16,072 nucleotides of DNA from the NCBI GenBank assembly GCA_964550895.1, contig CAZKAP010000054.1, forward strand, positions 1-16,072, in the 5' to 3' direction. The stretch is from CAZKAP01 sp964550895 (GTDB taxonomy: Bacteria > Bacteroidota > Bacteroidia > Flavobacteriales > Flavobacteriaceae). Shown piece after piece: positions 7,834 to 15,862 of this stretch. Each line of letters starts with the position of its first letter. The first letter of the stretch is position 1. A program made the position numbers and the translations under genes. The notes beneath the pieces are model-generated. The model worked only from the letters and a program-made list of their open reading frames with translations, was not told the origin of the DNA and did no database searches.

Positions 7834-8718
7834 TTAGAATGGGGGATTCAGGTTCCAGACCAGACCCCGCCAGTATGCATTTAGGTTTCGGCGATCGCCT
7901 TTTATCGCCAGTTGAACGATATTCTTAGGTACAGAAACCAGGCATTGGAAGGCCATACTGATGGCCAGTTGCCAGCGGTTAAAGTTCCTTCGGGCGTACA
8001 GGATGCGGTTCCGCGTCAGGTAATAGGTCTTCAATGGGCTGTTCTTACCCGTGGCCAGGGATTCCTTGTGGAGTATGTAGGAAGCGGGCTGATAGTACAG
8101 CCGGTAGCCCGCCCGTTTTACATGCTGGGCCCAGTCGTGCTCCTCGTAATAGAGGAAATACATCTCGGCCATCATACCCACCCGGTCCACGACTGAGCGC
8201 GGGACCATCATGGCTGCACCGTGTATGGACTCGGTGTCCATCGGGGTGTCGAAACGACCGTCGTCCTTCTGGTGATAACCGATGCTGTTGTTGCGTATGG
8301 TATAGGGATTCATAGGTGTATAGCCTGCATATTGAATGAGCTCGGGATCCCAGTGGAACTTGATTTTGGGGCTCACCATTCCGATGTCGGGATTCTTCTG
8401 CAGGGTTTCCACCAGCGGACCCACAAAACCCGGAGGCACTTCCGTGTCGTTGTTGATAAAGAGCAGGTATTCGCCCCGGGCCTCTTTCACCCCCAGGTTA
8501 TTTCCTCCCGCAAAACCCAGATTATCGGGGCTCTTGATCAGCCTGATCTCGGGATAGCGCTCCTTGATCAGGTCGGGACGGTCATTGGGTGAGGCGTTGT
8601 CCACTACGATCACTTCGATGTTCGGGTACTCCAGGCTCCGGACGGTGCGCAGCAGGTCCATGGTCACTTCGGACTGGTTGTAATTGATGGTGATGATTGA
8701 TACTAAGGGGTATTCCAT
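7834..8718 (-). CDS. Family 2 glycosyltransferase, rhamnosyltransferase-like
   Basis: A 294-residue GT-A fold enzyme that should add one sugar of the repeat unit on the cytoplasmic face of the inner membrane. Visible motifs in order: VSIITINYNQ (6-15) at the nucleotide-binding strand, VVDNAS (38-43), NLGFAGGNN (66-74), the metal-binding NND variant of the DxD motif (FINNDTEV, 87-94), HGAAMMVPR (166-174) and EEHDW (192-196) at the expected catalytic-base site. NLGFAGGNN and HGAAMMVPR are typical of the WbbL/rhamnosyltransferase-like branch, but the actual sugar cannot be fixed. A C-terminal hydrophobic stretch (about 249-272) may hold it to the membrane. It starts 12 bases after the polymerase stop and ends 23 bases before the lipoprotein gene. 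Confidence 0.9.
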   Translation of the reverse strand: MEYPLVSIITINYNQSEVTMDLLRTVRSLEYPNIEVIVVDNASPNDRPDLIKERYPEIRLIKSPDNLGFAGGNNLGVKEARGEYLLFINNDTEVPPGFVGPLVETLQKNPDIGMVSPKIKFHWDPELIQYAGYTPMNPYTIRNNSIGYHQKDDGRFDTPMDTESIHGAAMMVPRSVVDRVGMMAEMYFLYYEEHDWAQHVKRAGYRLYYQPASYILHKESLATGKNSPLKTYYLTRNRILYARRNFNRWQLAISMAFQCLVSVPKNIVQLAIKGDRRNLNAYWRGLVWNLNPPF

Positions 8719-8730
8719 AATTATAGGGTA

Positions 8731-10251
8731 TTAGGTGGCAGCTGTAAGCGCAGTCTGCAGGGTATCGCTGTCGTTGGAGGCCTGTGAATCTCCCCCGGCC
8801 GCCTCGGCGGCCCGTCTTTCTTTCTCCCAGCGCGGGGCCAGGAATATAAAGGCCATGGTCATGTACATCAGGGTACCGGTCGGGAACTGACCGAACACAC
8901 CATTCCCATAGGAGGCCGCCATGATGCCGGCCATGCCACAGACAAGAGCCGCAATCTGTCCCTGCAGCCAGAAGTCTTTGATCCGGAACATGACATTGTA
9001 GGCCCCGGTAATCAATACCGAGAACAGTATGAACAAATGAAGGTAGAGCCCCACGATACCGGTATCGGCCCAGATGGCGACAAACCAGCTGTCGGTAGCG
9101 GTATTGGCCAGGAAGGTGTTGGGGGTAAAACGCTGCCCCCAGTTCCCCGTGGACCCCACCCCTCCCCCGATGGGCCGGCTGGCGAGGTAGCCCTTGAGTT
9201 TTTGCTGATTGGCTAATCGAACCTGCAAGGAGGCGTCATTGGGGTCGAATGCGGTCCGCATACGCCGAATTTGAGCATTATCATTTAAAAGTGTCGTGTA
9301 CTTAAAAAAGACGAATACGCCTATCCCCATAATGGCTCCAAGAATGAGGAACGGGATGTTTTTTCTAAGGATCAGCAGCATGATGCCGCCCGCAGCCGGT
9401 ACCGCTATCGCCCCCCGTGTACCGGATATGAGCATGCCGTACAGGCCCATCAGGGCGACGAAGAAGCAGAGCATACGAAGCTTGGCGTTGTGCCTCAGGT
9501 ATATTCCGAGTATGCCGAACACCAGACCGGTATGTCCCTGTGAGGCTCCGAACTGGCCGGCGTCGGAATAGAAGGAGAAGATCCTCAGCTTTCCGAACAG
9601 TATGTGGGTAACGTGCCCCCCGTTGTCCAGCCATTTCTGCTCGAACGGGTCCACTCCGAAATACAATTGCATGATACCCTTGAGGGTACCCAGGACTGAA
9701 ATCACCCCCCAGATCACGATCAGGGTCTGTAAATCCCTGGGTCGGTTAAAGAGGATCAGGATCAGCGGAATCATCAGGAACTGATAAAGCCCCAGTCCCC
9801 TCATGGCATAGAACCAGGCCGCTATACTGGCCGCCTCGGGATTAGCCACCTGTAGGAATATGTAGGCAAACCAGACGGCTACCAATACCGTGAGCATAGA
9901 TTTGGCATGATCCCAGGGGATGCGTATCCGGAATTCCTTGAAAAACAGCGACAGATACATCAAAAAAAGCAGCCCATCGATAATAAGCCCCCAGGTAGCC
10001 GGCACATAACGGGAAAGCCCAATGACGAAAAAACTAAAGATGATAATGGTTACTAATCCTATGCGCGGATTCAGCATCAGATTCACCACGTAGACCACCG
10101 CCAGCGGAAGCACGATGACGGCTATGCCCGCCAACAGTCCCTTGGTCGCTATCAGCAATCCGCTGCAGATCGCCATGGAAAAGAGGATCAGCAGGGGAAG
10201 CGGCTGCCTTAGTAAGTCCGTGCCATATGTCCGGTAAAAGGGATTGCTCAC
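8731..10251 (-). CDS. Wzy/WaaL-type O-antigen polymerase or ligase
   Basis: A 506-residue inner-membrane protein with about ten to twelve hydrophobic helices and a large periplasmic loop (about residues 315-390). The motif SGTRGA (276-281), followed after the loop by RPIGGGVGS (359-367) and DSWFVAIWADTGIVGL (387-402), is typical of the O-antigen ligase/polymerase superfamily; an aspartate stands where many members have histidine-asparagine before the last motif. In this setting, between a flippase and a glycosyltransferase, polymerisation of the repeat unit is more likely than lipid A ligation. The start is GTG and overlaps the flippase stop (GTGA); the first downstream ATG would remove 25 residues including most of helix 1, so GTG is preferred. 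The C-terminal tail (about 475-506) is hydrophilic, rich in Ala, Ser and Asp, and probably cytoplasmic and disordered. Confidence 0.88.
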   Translation of the reverse strand: MSNPFYRTYGTDLLRQPLPLLILFSMAICSGLLIATKGLLAGIAVIVLPLAVVYVVNLMLNPRIGLVTIIIFSFFVIGLSRYVPATWGLIIDGLLFLMYLSLFFKEFRIRIPWDHAKSMLTVLVAVWFAYIFLQVANPEAASIAAWFYAMRGLGLYQFLMIPLILILFNRPRDLQTLIVIWGVISVLGTLKGIMQLYFGVDPFEQKWLDNGGHVTHILFGKLRIFSFYSDAGQFGASQGHTGLVFGILGIYLRHNAKLRMLCFFVALMGLYGMLISGTRGAIAVPAAGGIMLLILRKNIPFLILGAIMGIGVFVFFKYTTLLNDNAQIRRMRTAFDPNDASLQVRLANQQKLKGYLASRPIGGGVGSTGNWGQRFTPNTFLANTATDSWFVAIWADTGIVGLYLHLFILFSVLITGAYNVMFRIKDFWLQGQIAALVCGMAGIMAASYGNGVFGQFPTGTLMYMTMAFIFLAPRWEKERRAAEAAGGDSQASNDSDTLQTALTAAT

Positions 10252-11588
10252 TTGGGCAGATGGGTTTGAAAGTTTCTAAAAAACACCAAGCTCTCGGTCC
10301 AGATGTTGGCACTGCGGATGGGCACCACCTTCCGCAGGTAATAGAATCCCAGGAACAGTCCCAATAGGGTAAAGAGCACCGTACCGATCGCCACCGCGAT
10401 CAGGCTCTGGAAATAGAATACGGCCACCAGATCGACGACGATATTCGCGGTCGCCATAAAAATGACCTTATACAGGTTGAGCCTGGGCCGGTTGGCACTG
10501 TCCAGTAGCACTCCGGTAAAGCGGTCTATGGGCAACAGCAGGGAGTACACCGTAAATATTCGGAAAACCGTGCTCAGCAGGGGCAGGGAATCCCGGTATT
10601 CATCGCCCCCCAACAGGAGTACGAGGTCCTCTGCAAACCAGAAGCTGAGGGCCGCCACCGGGAGGAATAGGAAGGTAATCACACCGGAATACTGGTAGAA
10701 GATCTTGCGGGCGCCTTCCAGATCGCCTTCTATGCATTTCCTGGACATGCGGGGATATGCCGTCATGGTGAAACTCCTGAGCGGGATGCCCATCAGATCG
10801 GCCAGCTTCAGCGGAATGGCATACATGGCCACTCCGGCCGAACCCAGTACAGGACTCAGCCCGATGATAAAGGTATCGGCGCTCTTCAGCAGGCTGGATC
10901 CCACCAGGGTACCCATAGAGAACTTGCCGAAGGAAAGCAGTTTTTTCTCGGTCTCGCGATGCGCCTTGCCAATATACCTCAGGCCATCCCAGCCCTTTAC
11001 TGCGCACCACAGGCTGGAAAGCGCATTGAGGACAAGGTGAACGTAAACGACTTCGATAAAGGACAGGCCGAGCCAGAAATTGGCCACCAGAAATACGAAG
11101 AAAGCCCCGATATTCGACAGCCGCACCAGCATCATCCTCTCGAAATTCTGTTCGGCCTGTAAGAGTGCCGTGGCGTTGTTCCATCCCAGATTAGCGGCAC
11201 CCAACAAGGGATACCAGGTGAGGAAAAGCAGGTATCCGTAGCTGAGTTCGATCCCCAGACTACGGACCAGAAACCTTCCCGCCACGCACAGGATGGCAAC
11301 ACCTAACATCAGCCACAAATTGATGCGGAAGCCGGAGCCCAGCAGTCCGGGTTGTTGATCGGGTTCGGCACCCGAAAGGAAGCGGACCAGGGAGGTCTTG
11401 GTAAGCCCGAATCTCAGAAGATCCACAAAGGTGGCCAGGGTGATGTACAGCACCCAGTCTCCGAACTGTTCCTTGCTGAACATACGTGTGAGGAGCATGA
11501 AACTGAAAAGGCCAATGGCCGCAACCAGCAGATTGGTAAACAGCGAGCTGATATTCTTTTCCCGGGCTAAGGCGATTATTCTTTTCAT
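10248..11588 (-). CDS. Wzx-type lipid-linked oligosaccharide flippase
   Basis: A 446-residue polytopic membrane protein of the polysaccharide transporter (PST/MATE-like) superfamily. It would flip undecaprenyl-diphosphate-linked repeat units from the cytoplasmic to the periplasmic face of the inner membrane. The N-terminus is typical of the family: NLLVAAIGLFSFMLLTRMFS followed by KEQFGDWVLYITLATFVDLL (residues 19-58), and about a dozen hydrophobic segments follow over the usual length. The C-terminal half contains the family-like PYRDSLPLL-type region (here DEYRDSLPLLSTVFRIF). The gene starts with ATG 4 bases after the Wzc-like stop and ends in a TGA that overlaps the next start codon. Family assignment is from overall topology and the N-terminal pattern; the substrate is unknown. 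Confidence 0.9.
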   Translation of the reverse strand: MKRIIALAREKNISSLFTNLLVAAIGLFSFMLLTRMFSKEQFGDWVLYITLATFVDLLRFGLTKTSLVRFLSGAEPDQQPGLLGSGFRINLWLMLGVAILCVAGRFLVRSLGIELSYGYLLFLTWYPLLGAANLGWNNATALLQAEQNFERMMLVRLSNIGAFFVFLVANFWLGLSFIEVVYVHLVLNALSSLWCAVKGWDGLRYIGKAHRETEKKLLSFGKFSMGTLVGSSLLKSADTFIIGLSPVLGSAGVAMYAIPLKLADLMGIPLRSFTMTAYPRMSRKCIEGDLEGARKIFYQYSGVITFLFLPVAALSFWFAEDLVLLLGGDEYRDSLPLLSTVFRIFTVYSLLLPIDRFTGVLLDSANRPRLNLYKVIFMATANIVVDLVAVFYFQSLIAVAIGTVLFTLLGLFLGFYYLRKVVPIRSANIWTESLVFFRNFQTHLPK

Positions 11589-11592
11589 GACA

Positions 11593-13824
11593 CTACACGA
11601 TGGATTTCTTGGTAAAAAAGCGCAACTGTATCAGGCGCTTGCCCCACCGCCTGATCAGGCTCCGACTCTTGGGCAGATCCCCGAGTACGGTCTCCATTTC
11701 CAGAATCTTAACCCCGTTGAGGATCACGGTAGGCTCGGGACCTGTAGTCGCCTCGTTAAACAGAGCCAGGGCATTCTTGTCCGCCTCGCTCCAGGGTCGG
11801 TTGGCCCGGACCAGCAGGAAGGTAAAATCCATGGACGCAGCCAGCTTAACCGGAAACGGATTCCGGATGATGGAGGGTATCTCCAGGAGCACGAAATCGT
11901 AGTTTCGGTATCCCCCCAGGCTCCCCTCAGCCCCGAATTCGTCCAGGGTGGAGATGCGATACAGCATATCGCTTACTTGATATACGTGGCGATGCGATCG
12001 GGAGGGCACGGCATCTTCGAATTGACTCTCGTAAGTCAGGAACATCACACTATACCCGAGTTCGTCAAGTTTTTGCATCAAGTGGTTGCAAATGAAGGAC
12101 TTTCCCTCATCGCTCTGCGTAGAGAAGAACAGATTCACTACCGGACCGGATTGTTCCTTCACCTGGAACTGGTTCAGCAGTATGTTTCTCGATATGGCGT
12201 TAACGGCCTTATTCTCGATGTAGGCATAGTCGATCTTGCGCTTACCGTAGTAGATCACAGGGAAGATGGAGGAGACCTTAAGACCGGTACGATCTTCTGC
12301 CCGGGCCGCCGTATTGATATTCCCATCCAGGAATTCCAGTACCAGGACGGTCATGGTGACCATCAGGAAACCGAAGATTACGCCCACGGCCACGAACATC
12401 ATCTGCTTGCTGGGCTTGGGCTCCAACGGCAGGTAGGGCATATCCGAAATCTTCAGGTTGGACTGCAGTTCCACATTCTGCTGGCGCAGTTTGGCCAGCC
12501 CCAGGCTGTGAAGCAAACTCAGGTATTCCTGCTCCTCGATGTTAATCTTGCGCTCGAGCTTCTTCATGGTGGCCCCGAGTGGTGCATACTGCACGGTCAG
12601 GCGATCGAACTCCAGTCTTTTGATATCCAGCAGGTTCAGCTCCGCTTTAGACGATTCGTAATTCACCAGGGCATCCAGGTACTGATTCAGGATATTGGTG
12701 GTATTGACCCCGCTGACATCGTTGTCCATGCTGAACAGCTCCTCAACTTTGGTTTCGAGTTGCCTCTTGATGTGGTTCTTTTCGATCTCCATTCTGCCCA
12801 GTTCCTTGCCGGCACTTTCGCGCACCAGGGAATCCCCGGCCATCTCCAGCGACTTGAGGGAGATGCGGTAATTGAGATCGGAAAGCCGGTTTCGCAGATC
12901 GATCATCTCCTTGGAATTGAGCTTGCGTCGGGCCGTGGTGGTCAGCTGCTTCTCCAGTTCGGGCAGCACGGCCTCTGCGGCGGCATACCGCTGGTTTACC
13001 TCCTGGTACTTGAGCTCGAAGGTCTCCCTTCGCATGGCGATTTGCTTGGTCTGCTCATAGTAGTTCATGATCTTATTATCCCGATTAAACTCGAGCAATT
13101 CCCTTTCGGCCTTGTTGAGTTCGGTAGTCGTTCTGGATAACTGATCCTGAAAATACCGGACCACGCGGTCGGACTGGTTCGCCTTAATCTCGGCGTTGAG
13201 TTCGATGAAGGTCTCGCAGAGTATGATCAGGGTATTGCGGCAGATCGCCGGGTCCTGGGAGGTAAACGATATATCGATGAAGTCGCTCATGTTGACCCTG
13301 CGGATGCTGGTGCGTTCCAATATCTTATCCGCGCCGTAGTCCGGATGGTCCAGGCTGATCAGGTGGTTGATGTAGTTATCGGCGCTGGATTCCTTGTATT
13401 CCTTGAAGTTCTGGAAAGTCTGCTCATAATCCCCTCTGACCACCAGGGCCTTTACTTCCTCGGGCACATCGTCCATCAGGGCTTCGAACTTCTCCTTACC
13501 GATAATCTGTGGATTGGCACTGTCCTGCATCATGTGCTGGGTGAACAGCCGCAGCGCTACGGTCTCCTGTGTAGTCCGGGACTTAATCAGATTCAGCAGG
13601 TTGTCGTAGGCGATGTTGGTTGCCCGGAAGTCCAGCTTGGTATTGTTCAGATCGATGGTCGGACCGGAGGCGAAGGCAGTAAAAACCCGGCCCTTAGATT
13701 CGAATTCCTTGGGGGCATCTTTCGTCAGGGTGAAGATGAGCACACCCAGTATAATGGGTATGGTCACCATCAGCCAGAGGTGACGCATCAGTATGCGGAC
13801 GAAGAAGAGCAGGTTAAACTTCAT
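11593..13824 (-). CDS. Wzc/GumC-like polysaccharide co-polymerase with degenerate kinase domain
   Basis: A 743-residue inner-membrane protein of the chain-length determinant/BY-kinase type, expected to act with the Wzy polymerase in controlling chain length and export. It has a short cytoplasmic N-terminus, membrane helix 1 (about 16-34), a large periplasmic region rich in coiled coil (about 205-455), a GNVR-like segment, a proline-rich stretch (MPYLPLEPKPSK, 462-473) just before membrane helix 2 (about 474-497), and a C-terminal P-loop-like domain (about 560-720). The P-loop reads STQSDEGKS (568-576), without the usual first glycine. The Walker A' position (593-601) lacks its aspartates, Walker B ends in Glu648 rather than Asp, and the C-terminus has no tyrosine cluster. 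Kinase activity is therefore doubtful. The ATG lies 4 bases after the TolC-like gene, and the stop is 4 bases before the flippase start, which suggests translational coupling. Confidence 0.9.
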   Translation of the reverse strand: MKFNLLFFVRILMRHLWLMVTIPIILGVLIFTLTKDAPKEFESKGRVFTAFASGPTIDLNNTKLDFRATNIAYDNLLNLIKSRTTQETVALRLFTQHMMQDSANPQIIGKEKFEALMDDVPEEVKALVVRGDYEQTFQNFKEYKESSADNYINHLISLDHPDYGADKILERTSIRRVNMSDFIDISFTSQDPAICRNTLIILCETFIELNAEIKANQSDRVVRYFQDQLSRTTTELNKAERELLEFNRDNKIMNYYEQTKQIAMRRETFELKYQEVNQRYAAAEAVLPELEKQLTTTARRKLNSKEMIDLRNRLSDLNYRISLKSLEMAGDSLVRESAGKELGRMEIEKNHIKRQLETKVEELFSMDNDVSGVNTTNILNQYLDALVNYESSKAELNLLDIKRLEFDRLTVQYAPLGATMKKLERKINIEEQEYLSLLHSLGLAKLRQQNVELQSNLKISDMPYLPLEPKPSKQMMFVAVGVIFGFLMVTMTVLVLEFLDGNINTAARAEDRTGLKVSSIFPVIYYGKRKIDYAYIENKAVNAISRNILLNQFQVKEQSGPVVNLFFSTQSDEGKSFICNHLMQKLDELGYSVMFLTYESQFEDAVPSRSHRHVYQVSDMLYRISTLDEFGAEGSLGGYRNYDFVLLEIPSIIRNPFPVKLAASMDFTFLLVRANRPWSEADKNALALFNEATTGPEPTVILNGVKILEMETVLGDLPKSRSLIRRWGKRLIQLRFFTKKSIV

Positions 13825-13828
13825 AAGA

Positions 13829-14572
13829 CTACATTATCCTCAACTCGATACCCGTGATCCATTCCAGGTTTTGGTGGGCCTGGATCAGGACGGCCCGCTG
13901 TGACTCCCTCGACTTAATCGCCTCATTCAGCATCTGGGTAAGTCGGGTGAGTTCGGAAAGCGTGATCAGTCCGCTTTCGTAATCCTTGTCGGCGCGTATG
14001 CTTTGTATCTTATAGGTTTCCACTATGGTATTCGAGATGTAGTAGACCCGCTGGGCGGTAATGAGTTCGTTGTAGCGCACGATCACCTCCTGGGTAATGA
14101 GGTCCTTCTCGTATTCCTTCATGTATTCCGCCTTCTCGATATCGGCCTGTGAACTCTTGACCAGTTTATTTCGGGTAAAGATGGCCGAAATCGGAAGCTT
14201 GATGGAAGCCCCGACGGTATAGCGGGTGGCTTCGGTACTCAACAGAACCTGACTGTTATTGGGATCACCCGCCAGCTGCTGGCTATTCAGGTTGTCGAAG
14301 ATGCCGTAGTTGTAATTGGCCTCGAGATAGAAATAATCCTGCCAGCGTGCCCGGGTGAGTTTCTTCTGGTTCTCCCAGTAGTCGATCTCGGCATCGTAAA
14401 AGCGGACCTTGTTCGATCGTTCATGGGCCCTTTGGATCAGGGTGTCCAGGGGTGGTAGTAAATGAGCGATATCTTGATTTTCGAGGCTTTTCTCCAAAAA
14501 ATCGGTGGCCCCCTGTGCCAGGAGACCCCGGGTACATATCAACCCCAGAATGATCAGATACGATATTCTCAT
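13829..14572 (-). CDS. Short TolC-family outer-membrane protein
   Basis: A 247-residue protein with a signal peptide (hydrophobic residues 5-18, likely cleavage after LLA at 19). The mature part is mainly alpha-helical and carries features of one outer-membrane efflux (OEP) repeat: a first helix (38-77, through ERSNKVRFYDAEIDYWENQK), a probable beta segment with alternating aromatics (YFYLEANYNYG, 80-90), a second strand segment (RYTVGASIKLPIS, 117-129), and long helices after it ending in GLITLSELTRL (201-211). Typical TolC proteins are about 430-500 residues with two such repeats, so this is about half length. It has clean ends and tight spacing to both neighbours (2 bases upstream, 4 bases downstream), so it does not look like a decayed gene. 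By position it is the likely outer-membrane partner of the Wzc-like protein for polymer export; this is inference. A structural role without pore formation is possible. Confidence 0.8.
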   Translation of the reverse strand: MRISYLIILGLICTRGLLAQGATDFLEKSLENQDIAHLLPPLDTLIQRAHERSNKVRFYDAEIDYWENQKKLTRARWQDYFYLEANYNYGIFDNLNSQQLAGDPNNSQVLLSTEATRYTVGASIKLPISAIFTRNKLVKSSQADIEKAEYMKEYEKDLITQEVIVRYNELITAQRVYYISNTIVETYKIQSIRADKDYESGLITLSELTRLTQMLNEAIKSRESQRAVLIQAHQNLEWITGIELRIM

Positions 14573-14574
14573 TC

Positions 14575-15813
14575 CTATACATTTTCCTTCTGGAATACGG
14601 CTTTAAACGTTCGCAGGACGATCCAACAATCGATTAAGAAGGCGTACTTGCTATTGGCGTACTCCACGTATTTGATGTCGAGCTGCTTGCGCTCCTCGGG
14701 TGACATCTTACTGCTCCGGCCCCTGGCTTCCACCTGCCACAATCCGGTGATGCCGGCCGGGCCGTTAAAGCGTTCGGTGTATTCGTCCGTGGTCAGCATC
14801 TCGGCTTCGTACAGCGGGAGAGGGCGGTTCCCTACTATGGACATTTCTCCTCGTAGCACGTTGATCAGCTGAGGGAGTTCATCGATACTCAGCTTCCGGA
14901 TGATCCGACCCACACGGGTGATTCGGGGATCGTTGTCGATCTTGACGAAGGCCTTGCTCTCCTCGGCCTTGCGCTGCTGGTTAAAGGCCTTCTCGTCCAC
15001 CACCTCGTCGTCGGAAAAGAGTTTAACCCCCGAATCGGTTCCGGTATGCTCCCGAGCGGTTGACTCCGCAGAAACAGGCGACTCCTCTTCCTCGTTACTG
15101 TACTGGTTCAAGTGCTGGAATTCCTTAAGCCTCTTGTCTGCATCGGGATACATAGACCTCAGCTTCAGGAAATTAAATATCTTATATCCGGTACCTACCC
15201 TCTTCGATATGTAGTAGACCTTACCCCTGGATTCCAGCCGTATAGCGGCAATGGTGATCAGCAGCAGGGGAGAAAGCAGCAACAACACGGTCAGGGAGAC
15301 CAGGATGTCGAAACTGCGTTTAAAGAACCCGATCTTATAGGGTTCGGCCAGATGGGATTCCTGTATCTCTTCGGCGATTAAATTGCTTTTGAGCTGTTTG
15401 AGGAAGCGGACCCGTTCCACGATCTGCTCTACCCGAGGCGCATCGGAAAACCAATCGTCGAAACCCATATTCAGTGCACCTGCGACTTCTTCACGCGACT
15501 CCCTTGGCCCGTAAATGATCATGGGGATGCCCGAACTGTCGGCAAAAACGGAATCGATATACGACTTCATCTCCACCATCGAACCCAGCTTTTGGGAACG
15601 CTCGCAGATGATGCCATCGACGTTTTTTGCCGTATCGACCCATCGCTTACCGACCAACTCGCTCTGATTGTGGAGCCATTTGATCGCAGAAGATGGATTC
15701 TCCGCCACGAAGACCTCTAAGGAGTCGTGTTCCTCGGCGAATTCACTGAACAGGCTCCATGCTTTGCCCACGTACAGGAGTCGCAATTTTTGGGCGGTGA
15801 GAACATTTTCCAT
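14575..15813 (-). CDS. Initiating sugar-1-phosphate transferase (WcaJ/PglC superfamily) with N-terminal pseudo-receiver
   Basis: This 412-residue enzyme should transfer a sugar 1-phosphate from a nucleotide sugar to undecaprenyl phosphate, the first membrane step of repeat-unit synthesis. Residues about 158-412 form the bacterial sugar transferase domain: KRSFD, then a hydrophobic segment (168-191) broken by Ser181-Pro182 as in the re-entrant helix of this family, KLRSM (217-221), the catalytic Asp311-Glu312 dyad in SIDELPQL, SIVGNRPLPL and GITGLWQV. Residues about 8-140 look like a receiver fold: VDGIICE as strand 3, GIPMIIYG as strand 4 and LNMGFDDWF near strand 5. However, Glu71 occupies the phospho-acceptor position and Asp124 the conserved lysine position, so it is probably not phosphorylated. 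An acidic insert of about 50 residues (239-288) interrupts the catalytic domain. The stop is 2 bases before the TolC-like gene. The sugar specificity cannot be read from the sequence. Confidence 0.93.
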   Translation of the reverse strand: MENVLTAQKLRLLYVGKAWSLFSEFAEEHDSLEVFVAENPSSAIKWLHNQSELVGKRWVDTAKNVDGIICERSQKLGSMVEMKSYIDSVFADSSGIPMIIYGPRESREEVAGALNMGFDDWFSDAPRVEQIVERVRFLKQLKSNLIAEEIQESHLAEPYKIGFFKRSFDILVSLTVLLLLSPLLLITIAAIRLESRGKVYYISKRVGTGYKIFNFLKLRSMYPDADKRLKEFQHLNQYSNEEEESPVSAESTAREHTGTDSGVKLFSDDEVVDEKAFNQQRKAEESKAFVKIDNDPRITRVGRIIRKLSIDELPQLINVLRGEMSIVGNRPLPLYEAEMLTTDEYTERFNGPAGITGLWQVEARGRSSKMSPEERKQLDIKYVEYANSKYAFLIDCWIVLRTFKAVFQKENV

Positions 15814-15862
15814 GTAACCGGATTAAGTTTGAGGTTCCCGCTCGCTAAAGCGGGACGGGTTA
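15814..15862 (-). promoter_or_regulatory. Intergenic leader with hairpin ahead of the sugar transferase gene
   Basis: The 49-base gap contains an inverted repeat with a 7-bp stem (TCCCGCT/AGCGGGA, 15836-15842 with 15849-15855) and a 6-base loop. No run of T follows it on the minus strand, so it is not a standard intrinsic terminator. It could be an attenuator, an mRNA-processing or stability element, or a weak terminator separating the regulator gene from the polysaccharide run. I found no clear match to the flavobacterial promoter pattern (TTTG then TAnnTTTG) in the gap, and no Shine-Dalgarno sequence before the ATG at 15813. The stem is seen directly; its role is guesswork. Confidence 0.4.

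Noticed and set aside
11398..13140. A 580-codon open frame on the plus strand opposite the Wzc-like gene
   Set aside because: It lies antisense to a gene with clear membrane and P-loop features. Its translation is rich in His and Gln with no recognisable domain, as expected from the shadow of a GC-rich gene.
13829..14572. Reading the short TolC-like gene as a frameshifted or truncated pseudogene
   Set aside because: It has an intact signal peptide, and both ends fit within 2 to 4 bases of the neighbouring genes, leaving no room for a lost half nearby.
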